Assembly (NCBI RefSeq): GCF_030611305.1
Contig: NZ_JAUWQB010000003.1
Location: 1-64,000, forward strand
DNA: 64,000 bases
Direction of reading: 5' to 3'
From: Desulfobacula sp.
Lineage (GTDB): Bacteria; Desulfobacterota; Desulfobacteria; Desulfobacterales; Desulfobacteraceae
Below the pieces are notes generated by a model. It saw only the letters and a program-made list of their open reading frames with translations. It was not told the origin of the DNA and ran no database searches. The first letter of the stretch is position 1. Each line of letters begins with the position of its first letter. Shown in pieces: positions 44,857 to 53,724 of this stretch. The translations under genes were made by a program, and so were the position numbers.

Positions 44857-46731
44857 TTATTCATTCTCACTTTCCATTATCACCTCATTATTTTCAAACC
44901 AGTCTTGGTGAATAGCAAAGTGCTTTACGGCATCTGGATTTTTTGTGTAAGCAACAATTGCTAAACTTTTTTCTGCTCTACTACAAGTTACATAGAAAAA
45001 TCTACGTGTTCTATCAATACCGGTTTCTTTACCTTCTGATTCATTTTTTATATCTGTTGTAGTACGACTTTTTGCTCCAAAGAGTTTTTCATAGCTAAAC
45101 AAAAATCCCCGTGCTTCGGCATCATCCAAAATTACCATTACACGAGGAAATTCTAATCCTTTAATGCCTTGATGGGTTCCAAATGCTGAATTGTCAGAAA
45201 TATAATCAGCGTATTTTTCTAATTGCGTGAATTGACAGTTTAATGCTCCTTCCCAAGCATCAATACTTTTATCATTATCATTTTTTGAATTATCTTCAAA
45301 AGTTTTATCTGAACGATCAACAATCATTGCAAATTGATCAGGAAGAGTAAAAATGTTTAATTCTCTAATTTTTCTTAAAATATCTAAAAGAGATGGTTCT
45401 GATTTATTGTTCCATAGCATTAATAGTGTTTCTAATGCTGTATTTGCATTTTTTATTTGCTCAATAGGACTATCACAACCTTTTAGGAAATTTTTATCCA
45501 GCAATGGAGAGTATTTTTTCATTATCTGTGCAACAGCAAATTCATCGCCCAATTGTTTGGCTTTAATCAGCGGTAAAACTTCACGAATAAAAAATGGAAT
45601 ACCTGTCATGCTGCCATCAAGCAATCCAGTTGAATCACTTGTGGATTTATATAGAGGTTCAAAAAAATCAATAAATCCGCTTCTTCTTGCTGCCATATGA
45701 TGTTCAAGCGTTAAGGTTTTAACCGCTGAATGCAAATTTTTCCAAGAGTCATCGTTTGTAAATTCAGACATTTGTTCAGAAATCTGTTTTTCTATGGCCT
45801 GCTTATCCAATTCAATATTTGAATCAACAATGAAGATACGAACGACACCCTCAATATTTGTACTTGCAGGTTCCTGTATCTGTCCATCAACATCTGACCT
45901 TATTTTATTAATAAGTGTAATAACTCGCCTTGGACACCTGTAATTAATTACCTTTTTGGGTGTTTCCCAAGAATCGGGAATATTAGTTCCCAAATCAAGT
46001 TTCCCGTCAGTGTAAATTCGTTGCATAGTATCCCCAAACAATCCCAACACAAATTTGTCTTGATGGATTGTTTGAATTGTAAAAAATGCTTCTATCAATT
46101 CTTTTTTTGTATCTTGACTCTCGTCAATAAGCAATATTGGATATTTCTTAATAAGAATCTGTTGCATCAATGGCTTATTCGATAGAAAAACTGATGCTAT
46201 TTTAATCACTTCTGCATGGTTTAACGAATCACGGGAACTATTTGTACCATTCGGATTGTATGTAAATGATTTGATTTTATCCAAGGTCTCTAATCTTTTT
46301 TTCTTCGACTCAATTTTTGAGGCTCTATCACTTGCAGCTTTTGTTCCTAATCGTCCTTTACGCTGTTTTTCTTCAAGATCAGATATTACATTTTGGGTAT
46401 CACTACGAATCCATCCTTTAATGTCCCTCTGAAATGGCCGAATCAATTCCCAAGAAAAACTATGTATCGTTGAAACAGCAAAGTTTGAATCAAACTCAAG
46501 ACGTCTTTTGATCTCATCGCTGGCAGCATTAGTATACGTGATTATTGCCACTTTTTGACCGCTAATTTTTAAATGATGAATATTTTCTTTTTTAAATTTT
46601 TTTAGGACTTCTACAAGCGACCGGGTTTTTCCTGAACCAGCTCCAGCAAAAAGAAAAAAACTAGTTGGCTTTTCTAAATTTAAACAGGAATATATTTGAT
46701 CATCAACACTGATGGAGGAGTTACTCATCAA
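44857..46731 (-). CDS. UvrD/PcrA-type helicase paired with OLD nuclease (GajB-like)
   Basis: The 624-residue SF1 helicase has Walker A AGAGSGKTRSLVEVL (about residue 30), the Q/Ia region IITYTNAASDEI, LLIDESQDTKKE (about 204), FGDTMQRIY, GIKGLEFPRVMVILDD (about 527) and RRFFYVTCSRAEKSLAI. It overlaps the OLD gene by 11 bases, so the two are translationally coupled. A UvrD-like helicase directly after an OLD nuclease defines the class 2 OLD arrangement, which includes Gabija (GajA-GajB). Both proteins are longer than the characterised Bacillus cereus pair. The likely role is nucleic-acid-triggered defence, by inference. Confidence 0.85.
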   Translation of the reverse strand: MMSNSSISVDDQIYSCLNLEKPTSFFLFAGAGSGKTRSLVEVLKKFKKENIHHLKISGQKVAIITYTNAASDEIKRRLEFDSNFAVSTIHSFSWELIRPFQRDIKGWIRSDTQNVISDLEEKQRKGRLGTKAASDRASKIESKKKRLETLDKIKSFTYNPNGTNSSRDSLNHAEVIKIASVFLSNKPLMQQILIKKYPILLIDESQDTKKELIEAFFTIQTIHQDKFVLGLFGDTMQRIYTDGKLDLGTNIPDSWETPKKVINYRCPRRVITLINKIRSDVDGQIQEPASTNIEGVVRIFIVDSNIELDKQAIEKQISEQMSEFTNDDSWKNLHSAVKTLTLEHHMAARRSGFIDFFEPLYKSTSDSTGLLDGSMTGIPFFIREVLPLIKAKQLGDEFAVAQIMKKYSPLLDKNFLKGCDSPIEQIKNANTALETLLMLWNNKSEPSLLDILRKIRELNIFTLPDQFAMIVDRSDKTFEDNSKNDNDKSIDAWEGALNCQFTQLEKYADYISDNSAFGTHQGIKGLEFPRVMVILDDAEARGFLFSYEKLFGAKSRTTTDIKNESEGKETGIDRTRRFFYVTCSRAEKSLAIVAYTKNPDAVKHFAIHQDWFENNEVIMESENE

Positions 46732-48982
46732 GAACCTCCTGTGATGTTGTACCTGAGCCTAAATAGTCGTTATCCTTATATTCTAATTTTTCTTGCAACC
46801 ATTCTAATCCTTCGGCAATATATTTCGGAGGTTCAATTCCGCTTGGTTCTTGAAGATATAAAAGATCCAAAGCCATTTCTGCTTTTTTCCCAGTACCAAG
46901 GGCATCAAACATTGCGGTCATAGCTTCAGGTAAGGTCGGTTTTGATAGTGCCTCCGACATTTTTTTTATAAGTCCGGTTGGTTTGGTCAAATCCCTGAAC
47001 AGTTCAACATTAGAAAAAGTTAAAGCATCTTCAAAAGTATATGGGATAACCTCCTGGTTTTTATTGTCCCATGTAATTTTAAACGGATACTGATAGGCAA
47101 CTCGGACTAAAGCGTTCTCGGAGACTTTTTTATCCATAGGAAAATCCAACAATTCATCCAGATTTTCTTTTTGAGGTATCCAGTTCTTAAGAGTGTAATT
47201 ACCCGATCTATAACTTTTGTTTCGCTCAGGTTGAATTTTGTTGATACTGTCACTATTAATAGAATCAATATCTGTTATGACAAGAGTAATTAAACCTAAA
47301 TCTTCGATTAATGGTTTCAGCCTATGGGCATGACTTCCTCCTATTTCAAGAATCGTTATATATCGAGAATCTAGTTCAGGATATTTTTGAGATATAAAAT
47401 GGGGGAAAAGGATACGCTCAGCCGGTCCCTCCACTAAAATAACTGCATCTGCAAAAAACAAATCACAATGTGTTGTTTTTAAGTAGCGAGTCGCAAACTT
47501 GGATGTGTCATCTTCCTGTCCGAAGGTTTTCGATAAGTTAACAACTGTAGCATTAGGTACTTCATTTTTATTGTTAGCCGGATTCTTGCGAAAATATCTC
47601 AAACATCCAAAATCATTTTCGTGTGCTATATGGCTTGAATGCGTGCTGACAATCATTTGTGTTGAATGTTTTGCTGAATCTTTTAAATTCTTATGATTAC
47701 GCAATACATTGTAAGCTTTTTTTATAAATACCTGCTGCACTTGTGCGTGTAAATGGGCTTCTGGCTCTTCAATGAAAACAAGATGTAATGGTTCGATGAT
47801 ATTGTCAACTGTTTCAAGAGATTTGCCAGCTTTTCCTTTTCTCATCCATTCATCTCTAAAGCGAATTAATTTAAACACCATGGAAACAAGATTTTGATAA
47901 CCTAGCCCATTATATTTTTCAGGAAGAAAAAGAGGTGGCTCCTTAGTAGAATTTTTGCCCTTTGTTATACTAAATTGCACGGCACTATCATGACTAAGGC
48001 CATCAATTGGATTGATTTTACTGGTTAATGTAATTTGAGGATCACTAAATCCCGGATAGCCAAGACTTTCCAATTCAGATATTGCAGACCTAAAGCTTGT
48101 TTTAAGTTTTTTATCAAATTCATTTTTTGCATTTTCGATAGCAGTCAATGCATCTAAGTCACCTAAAGTTGGTTGTTCATAAGGGTTAAGGTGCTTGTCA
48201 AAATAGCCTCTAAGTTGACTGGACAAATTGCCGATACTATTTCCAGAATTGGTTATATCGGATGTTTTTGCATCAGAAAAACCTCTTTGAGCATTTATAA
48301 TATCTATTTTAAAAAGACCTTTAAACGGTTCTATATCAAGAGATACAAAATTATCTGGTAATTTTTGTAAATTAGCTACACCGTCAACAGGATCAGCAAG
48401 CTTTGACGGGTCAAGCAAATAAGGTTTAATTTTAAAGCGACTATATAAACGTTTCTCTAAAAATTCCTTCAGGGACTGAGGCCATAATGATAGTTTGGTT
48501 TCGCTACTATTTTTTAAAGCTGTTTCAGTGGCAGAATTAAAAGCTTCTTTAAATTCCTTATATAATTTTTCAATATCTCTTGGTTCAAAACTTAGACGAA
48601 CCCCAAGTGTCCCTCCATTCCAAGAAAGAGTAGGAATAAGATGGCTTACATAGTGAATTTGGCTCATATCAACATCAATCCAGATGTCAATAGAAGGGAG
48701 GAATGATAGCCATTGGCCGATATCCAAATTAAGCTCTGCCGAGTTGTTACACTTAACCCAAGTAGAGCCTATTTCATTTATACCATACCAGTTAGAAAGA
48801 GTTATGTCGGTCGTCGTTATTTCTTTATGTCGGTTTTGTTTAAGGAATAGTATCAATGCATCCATTGCAGATGTTTTGCCACTATTATTAGCACCTACTA
48901 AAACTGTCTCTTTGTCACCAAATTCGATGCGACATGATTTCAACTTTCTGAAATTCTGTATTTCAACAAATTTAATTTTCAT
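46721..48982 (-). CDS. OLD-family ATPase-Toprim endonuclease (GajA-like, class 2 OLD)
   Basis: The 753-residue protein has an ABC/SMC-like ATPase (MKIKFVEIQNFRKLKSC, Walker A GANNSGKTS near residue 32, Walker B region FIEEPEAHLHAQ near 404) followed by a Toprim nuclease (VILVEGPAERILFPHF near 517, VITDIDS near 572). This order is the OLD family. With the downstream UvrD gene it forms a class 2 OLD pair as in Gabija. It lies 47 bases after the methylase gene. The ATPase carries large inserts between Walker A and B (about 370 residues), longer than in small GajA proteins. Base composition appears lower in GC than the flanking helicase and methylase genes. Confidence 0.88.
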   Translation of the reverse strand: MKIKFVEIQNFRKLKSCRIEFGDKETVLVGANNSGKTSAMDALILFLKQNRHKEITTTDITLSNWYGINEIGSTWVKCNNSAELNLDIGQWLSFLPSIDIWIDVDMSQIHYVSHLIPTLSWNGGTLGVRLSFEPRDIEKLYKEFKEAFNSATETALKNSSETKLSLWPQSLKEFLEKRLYSRFKIKPYLLDPSKLADPVDGVANLQKLPDNFVSLDIEPFKGLFKIDIINAQRGFSDAKTSDITNSGNSIGNLSSQLRGYFDKHLNPYEQPTLGDLDALTAIENAKNEFDKKLKTSFRSAISELESLGYPGFSDPQITLTSKINPIDGLSHDSAVQFSITKGKNSTKEPPLFLPEKYNGLGYQNLVSMVFKLIRFRDEWMRKGKAGKSLETVDNIIEPLHLVFIEEPEAHLHAQVQQVFIKKAYNVLRNHKNLKDSAKHSTQMIVSTHSSHIAHENDFGCLRYFRKNPANNKNEVPNATVVNLSKTFGQEDDTSKFATRYLKTTHCDLFFADAVILVEGPAERILFPHFISQKYPELDSRYITILEIGGSHAHRLKPLIEDLGLITLVITDIDSINSDSINKIQPERNKSYRSGNYTLKNWIPQKENLDELLDFPMDKKVSENALVRVAYQYPFKITWDNKNQEVIPYTFEDALTFSNVELFRDLTKPTGLIKKMSEALSKPTLPEAMTAMFDALGTGKKAEMALDLLYLQEPSGIEPPKYIAEGLEWLQEKLEYKDNDYLGSGTTSQEVLDE

Positions 48983-49029
48983 ATTTTAATGTCCATTGTT
49001 AATTCCTTTTCTTTAACTTGGCCCATTTC

Positions 49030-52000
49030 TTAACTAATTTTTAAACGTCTTGCAAATTCGTTCCAGACTTCCTCATAATCCTTTTCCCGATCACACCGGT
49101 CGAAGGGGGCTTCATATGCAATGGTTCTCTCTTTTGGTCCTACGGGTAAAGTGTCATCCATAATCGTTCGTTCCACTGTGCCGGGTTCCATATCTTTGAT
49201 TTCATCCCATTCCGAACGGGAAAATCCAACACCAGGCAGCCCCTTGCTGGAAGTGAAAACGATTCTGCCGTTTTGGTCGTACCATGTGTCAGATTCATAT
49301 TGCCGCATAACTGGAAATTGAACCCGATATATGGTTTTTAGTTCCTTCAGGGTCAGGCCCAAAGCCATGGAAGTAAGAACATCAATCTCTACTAACGCCT
49401 GTCTGCGTGCATAATCTGTGCGCAGGGCAATATTTCTTTGCCATTCAGGAGTGAGACTTTTAAAGTGATCGTTTGAAAGGCGGGGGTCGGCTTTTGCCCA
49501 GTAATCGACAATAAAAGAATCTTTCCAGCAATTGTCCCATAGGCCTTTAAAATGTTTTGTAATACATTGAAGTAAAAGAGATCTAAGATGAAGCTCTAAC
49601 CGAAATTTTTCATTGCACAATATCGGTAATTGATTGATAAGCGTAATATTGGCATGCCCCATCCCCGTAGTTTTAACCCTAAAATCAACAGGTAAAGAAA
49701 GAGAAAAACAATATAAATCCAACATCGTTTTTAAATTTTTAAAACACAACGCTATTATGGTATTAATATGGGCAACATCTTTAGGAATTATGGCAGAAAT
49801 GAGCGTTCTTTCCCCTGACTGGCTTAACATTTCTCTGTTAATATACCTATAAAACGTTGACACTGGTTTTTTATCTTCCCACAAGACGCGGGGTGTTTTC
49901 TTAATGTAATGATCATTATCACAATTCGGGATATAATTTGAACGAGGCAAATAATTATCAGGGAGAATCGTTAAATCAAGTACATCATAATCTGAATTTT
50001 TTGTGCATTTTTCACGCGGTGATTTATTGAATGGGTTCCCTAAAAAAAAATGAGGGCCTGATAGTATCCACTGAGAGTCTTTCTTAGGGAAAGTCGTTTC
50101 ACGACGGATTGTTCCGTCACTTTGCGATGTAGTTTCATTCCAATGCTGGGTAGGATGAATGTCATTATCTAAATCTTTAAGCTTTTTTGGATTTTCCGCA
50201 AATTTTTGCAACACGCTTATCAGTTGATGGGAATGTAATGCCGGGAGTCGAGCTTGGAGAGAAGGGGTACCATCTTTATCATACATCTTAGAAAACAATC
50301 TTAATTCTACTTCCGTCGTTTGTATTATTCGGTCATGATGGCCTTTAATATTCCATTTGTTTGCATCGTCTTTAATTCCAGGGATCAGTCCTTGCCAGTT
50401 ATGATCAAAACAAGAGTACACTGTTTTGGGTGCAAATAAATTTGCAATATGGAGAAAATTGGGTTTTATCGGATTGTTTTTATAAATATTGATACTGAAT
50501 TTCGCATGATGGTCAACTTCAGGAAAAAGCTTCAGTTCATTTTGAAATTGAAAATGGGTTCTTAATCTTGGATAGACTTCTTCTCGAAAAATGCCACCAT
50601 TTGGGTCATCATATATTCCTTCTGGATGCAAAAAACCAGATATCCCATTTTTATTCTCTATCATCCAGGCTTGGGGAAGGAAACATTTATAAAGATTGGC
50701 TTTCATACCTAACAATTGGGGGTAATTCTGATAACCGTTCAGGAAATTCTGGGTGCCGTCGGCTGCTTCAAATTCGTTTAAATACGAACTTTTTAAATCA
50801 AACTGATCAATGGTTTCAGCTCTCAGATCATTGAGTTTTGAGGCAGAGTATTTCCTTAAAACAAACTGGGGCTCTGCATCGCCCAGCACACCGGCTTCCT
50901 TCCATTCCACTTTTATCCAGGGCGGATTACCCAACACAAGATCAAACCCGCCTTTTTCTTCAAAGATATCTGCAAACTCAAGTTCCCAGTGCAGGAACCT
51001 GTATTTAACACCAAGACTTTTTATCAGCCCCAGCCGTTCATTTTCCCGGCAGAGCCTGTCCACATCCACAAACCCGAATTCATCCATAAAGTTTAAATTC
51101 TGCTGTTTAGGCTGGGTTTCAGGGAAAAGTGACATTTCCTCTTCAACCCTGAACCCGGAATCATATACATTGCCTTCCAGGATTAAAGACAGTTCCAGCA
51201 GCATTTCATACCGGGTTGGCAGCAGATCTGCCTTTTCAATGGGCCAGAACCATAGTGCGCACCAGTAATTCATTACCAGGCGCAGTCTTCGATAGAAACT
51301 TGAATTCCGGATATTTTCCGACATCAATTCCTGGTTGTAGACTTTGTCCTTCCATTTATTGTCAGTAAATTTTTTGTCTTGTGGCTTTTGGCCAAACACA
51401 TGGATGGAATCTGTTGTTCTTTTGCGCATTATTTTCAGCTCATCAGCATGGCGTTTCCAGAGTTTATCAATGGATTCTGACAATCTTTCTAATTGACCAA
51501 TCTCACCTCTTGTAAAAGGCTTTATAAACTCTTTTTTCCACTCCTTGATGGTTTCTATTTCATCGAATGCCAATTTTTTGATGACCTTGTCTTTATAGCT
51601 GGCCATGCCCCTGTCCGGGAGAAGAAAATGGTATATATGGCTTTCAGGTCTTTTTTTGCCGGGATGAACCCTTGTCGGAACTTCATCTAACCACAGCGGG
51701 GCGGTTCTCCGACTTTTTTTAAGCAGCAATGAAGCAAATACCTGTTTTCGTGCGCCGATAAGGGAATTTCCGCAGACCAGCTGCATTCCAAACCAGGGAA
51801 CATAGGCACCCTCATGGATGGTGTTCAGCCACAAAGAAACTTCGGCAAGCTCCACAGCTGTTGGATTGAGGTCAATCCCGAATACATTATTGTCTGCAAG
51901 GAACATTTTGACCTTCTGTTTTTCCAGAATATAGTCTTCATGGGGAATCATCTGGTTCAGCTCTTTTTGTTTCATCTGAAGATATTCTTCTGCAAGCTGA

Positions 52001-53724
52001 TTAATAGCCTCATTAAGGAAGGCTGCACTTCCCATGGCAGGCTCACAGATAGTGAGCTTTAAAATATCATCTGCTTTTTTATGTTTTAAAAGCTCTTTAA
52101 GGGCATATTTGACCAGGCATTGAGTAAGCACTTCCGGGGTATAGTAGGAGGCTGATTTTTCACGATCCCGGCCAGCAAGACGGTAAATAAAGGTGCCTTT
52201 TGGATATCTTGCCAGGGTGCCGTCCTTGTTGAATACTTTTTCATCCTCTGTATATTTTTTTAAATCATCTTCCCGGACAAAATATGCGGTTTCAAGCTCA
52301 TTATGGGAATCTTTTGCTTTTTTGACCTCGTAAAGCGTATGTTCCGCAAAAAATCCCCGATAGGACAAAAGCGCCTCATAGACCGCGCCCAGCTGGTTGA
52401 TCCCAAGCTGTGCATAAGAAATTCTTCCTCTTCTCTCTTTTCTGGATTTGGGCCGGGAAAGGGACATTTTTTTGATGATTTCCTGGAGGACAGAATTTTT
52501 AAACTTGACGCTGTTCAGGATCTTTGTTCTGTCAGGATCAAACAAATGGGACTGTAGAGGCGACATATTAAAAATATTGAAAGGAGATTGGATACCAAGG
52601 GTAAGCTCAAGGTCGTTGTTCGGGGTCCCATTGTAAATCAGATTAAAAAGTATCTGTAGCGATTCATGGATAAAATATCCGTTAAGGGATTCTTGTGTGG
52701 TCAGCTGAACCATTTCAATATCCCGGAGTGTTTCAAGGCTGTAGCCTTTTCGGTAGGCTGGCGATTTTAGTTGGGCATATCCAAGCTCTGGCCTTGCTTC
52801 AATATAGAAAATAAATAAAAGCCGGTACATGTATCTTAGACATTCGTTCGTGAGATCCTCGGCAAGGTTTCTGTCATACACCCTTGTCTTTTTTTCTTTT
52901 AAATAGGATATGGCTTCATTGCCCAGAAGTTCAATAGCCTTCCGCAGGGCATACTTAAGATCTTCGGAAACAGAAAAAGCATGTTTGTGGGAATTTTCAT
53001 CCAAATTGTCCAAGAGGCTTAATCCTTGTTTGGGGCAAATGCTTTTCCGGTGTAATAATGCACAAAAAACCTGGAGTGTGGACAGCTCCTTTCGGCTGAA
53101 AATCTCGTACAGGTCAAAGCGCATGATCCGCTTCTGGTTCCATTTTGTGCGGTCAATGAGCAGGATCTGGGACATGCTGATCAGGATAACCCAGCGGGGC
53201 GGTTCCGACATTGAAAAAATCTGGCGGCTGATGAGTGTCGAAAGAGACTCATCCGTTACATTCGCCTTAAAATCAGAATCTTTTGAAAACTGACAGGGTA
53301 ACAGTTTATATTCAAGGGGATTCATATCATCATTTGAGATATCAAGGCCTTCAATTATCCATAGCTCGGGTGCACCACTCTGCTTGTTGACGGCACGGAT
53401 GACAGGCATGACTGCACCATCTTCCAGTTCTTTTATTTCAGGGTTGAATTCAAACCCAAATATGGGAAGGAGTTTTTGAATAAATTGGTGTTGAACCAAA
53501 AGGTTTTCTTCGGGGGTGCGGGCCTTTTTTTTTAAAGTGTAAAGATTGAAATACTCTTTTGAAAGCCCTTTAAGTTTTGCATATGGGGGTTTGATATCTT
53601 TATCTTTTTCAGCATCTTTCCATCCCTTTAATACATTTTTCAAATCACTTTCAAGAATGGCGGAAAGGTAGTGATGACTGTAAAATTCATTCTCATTGAT
53701 GATGCCGGTAAAATCTATTGACAT
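49030..53724 (-). CDS. N6-adenine DNA methylase with target-recognition region (DrmMI/PglX-like)
   Basis: The 1564-residue protein has a long N-terminal domain (about 1-540), the SAM motif LTICEPAMGSAAFL (about 565) and the catalytic motif LVLGNPPWIKVEW (about 933), as in Eco57I-, PglX- and DrmMI-type methylases. The part after 950 should contain the target-recognition domain. Methylation of host DNA as self would fit DISARM or BREX logic. The N-terminal extension could hold a nuclease, but I see no clear PD-(D/E)XK motif. The segment encoding about residues 1030-1410 is visibly more AT-rich than both flanks. It overlaps the SNF2 gene by 10 bases. Confidence 0.88.
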   Translation of the reverse strand: MSIDFTGIINENEFYSHHYLSAILESDLKNVLKGWKDAEKDKDIKPPYAKLKGLSKEYFNLYTLKKKARTPEENLLVQHQFIQKLLPIFGFEFNPEIKELEDGAVMPVIRAVNKQSGAPELWIIEGLDISNDDMNPLEYKLLPCQFSKDSDFKANVTDESLSTLISRQIFSMSEPPRWVILISMSQILLIDRTKWNQKRIMRFDLYEIFSRKELSTLQVFCALLHRKSICPKQGLSLLDNLDENSHKHAFSVSEDLKYALRKAIELLGNEAISYLKEKKTRVYDRNLAEDLTNECLRYMYRLLFIFYIEARPELGYAQLKSPAYRKGYSLETLRDIEMVQLTTQESLNGYFIHESLQILFNLIYNGTPNNDLELTLGIQSPFNIFNMSPLQSHLFDPDRTKILNSVKFKNSVLQEIIKKMSLSRPKSRKERRGRISYAQLGINQLGAVYEALLSYRGFFAEHTLYEVKKAKDSHNELETAYFVREDDLKKYTEDEKVFNKDGTLARYPKGTFIYRLAGRDREKSASYYTPEVLTQCLVKYALKELLKHKKADDILKLTICEPAMGSAAFLNEAINQLAEEYLQMKQKELNQMIPHEDYILEKQKVKMFLADNNVFGIDLNPTAVELAEVSLWLNTIHEGAYVPWFGMQLVCGNSLIGARKQVFASLLLKKSRRTAPLWLDEVPTRVHPGKKRPESHIYHFLLPDRGMASYKDKVIKKLAFDEIETIKEWKKEFIKPFTRGEIGQLERLSESIDKLWKRHADELKIMRKRTTDSIHVFGQKPQDKKFTDNKWKDKVYNQELMSENIRNSSFYRRLRLVMNYWCALWFWPIEKADLLPTRYEMLLELSLILEGNVYDSGFRVEEEMSLFPETQPKQQNLNFMDEFGFVDVDRLCRENERLGLIKSLGVKYRFLHWELEFADIFEEKGGFDLVLGNPPWIKVEWKEAGVLGDAEPQFVLRKYSASKLNDLRAETIDQFDLKSSYLNEFEAADGTQNFLNGYQNYPQLLGMKANLYKCFLPQAWMIENKNGISGFLHPEGIYDDPNGGIFREEVYPRLRTHFQFQNELKLFPEVDHHAKFSINIYKNNPIKPNFLHIANLFAPKTVYSCFDHNWQGLIPGIKDDANKWNIKGHHDRIIQTTEVELRLFSKMYDKDGTPSLQARLPALHSHQLISVLQKFAENPKKLKDLDNDIHPTQHWNETTSQSDGTIRRETTFPKKDSQWILSGPHFFLGNPFNKSPREKCTKNSDYDVLDLTILPDNYLPRSNYIPNCDNDHYIKKTPRVLWEDKKPVSTFYRYINREMLSQSGERTLISAIIPKDVAHINTIIALCFKNLKTMLDLYCFSLSLPVDFRVKTTGMGHANITLINQLPILCNEKFRLELHLRSLLLQCITKHFKGLWDNCWKDSFIVDYWAKADPRLSNDHFKSLTPEWQRNIALRTDYARRQALVEIDVLTSMALGLTLKELKTIYRVQFPVMRQYESDTWYDQNGRIVFTSSKGLPGVGFSRSEWDEIKDMEPGTVERTIMDDTLPVGPKERTIAYEAPFDRCDREKDYEEVWNEFARRLKIS

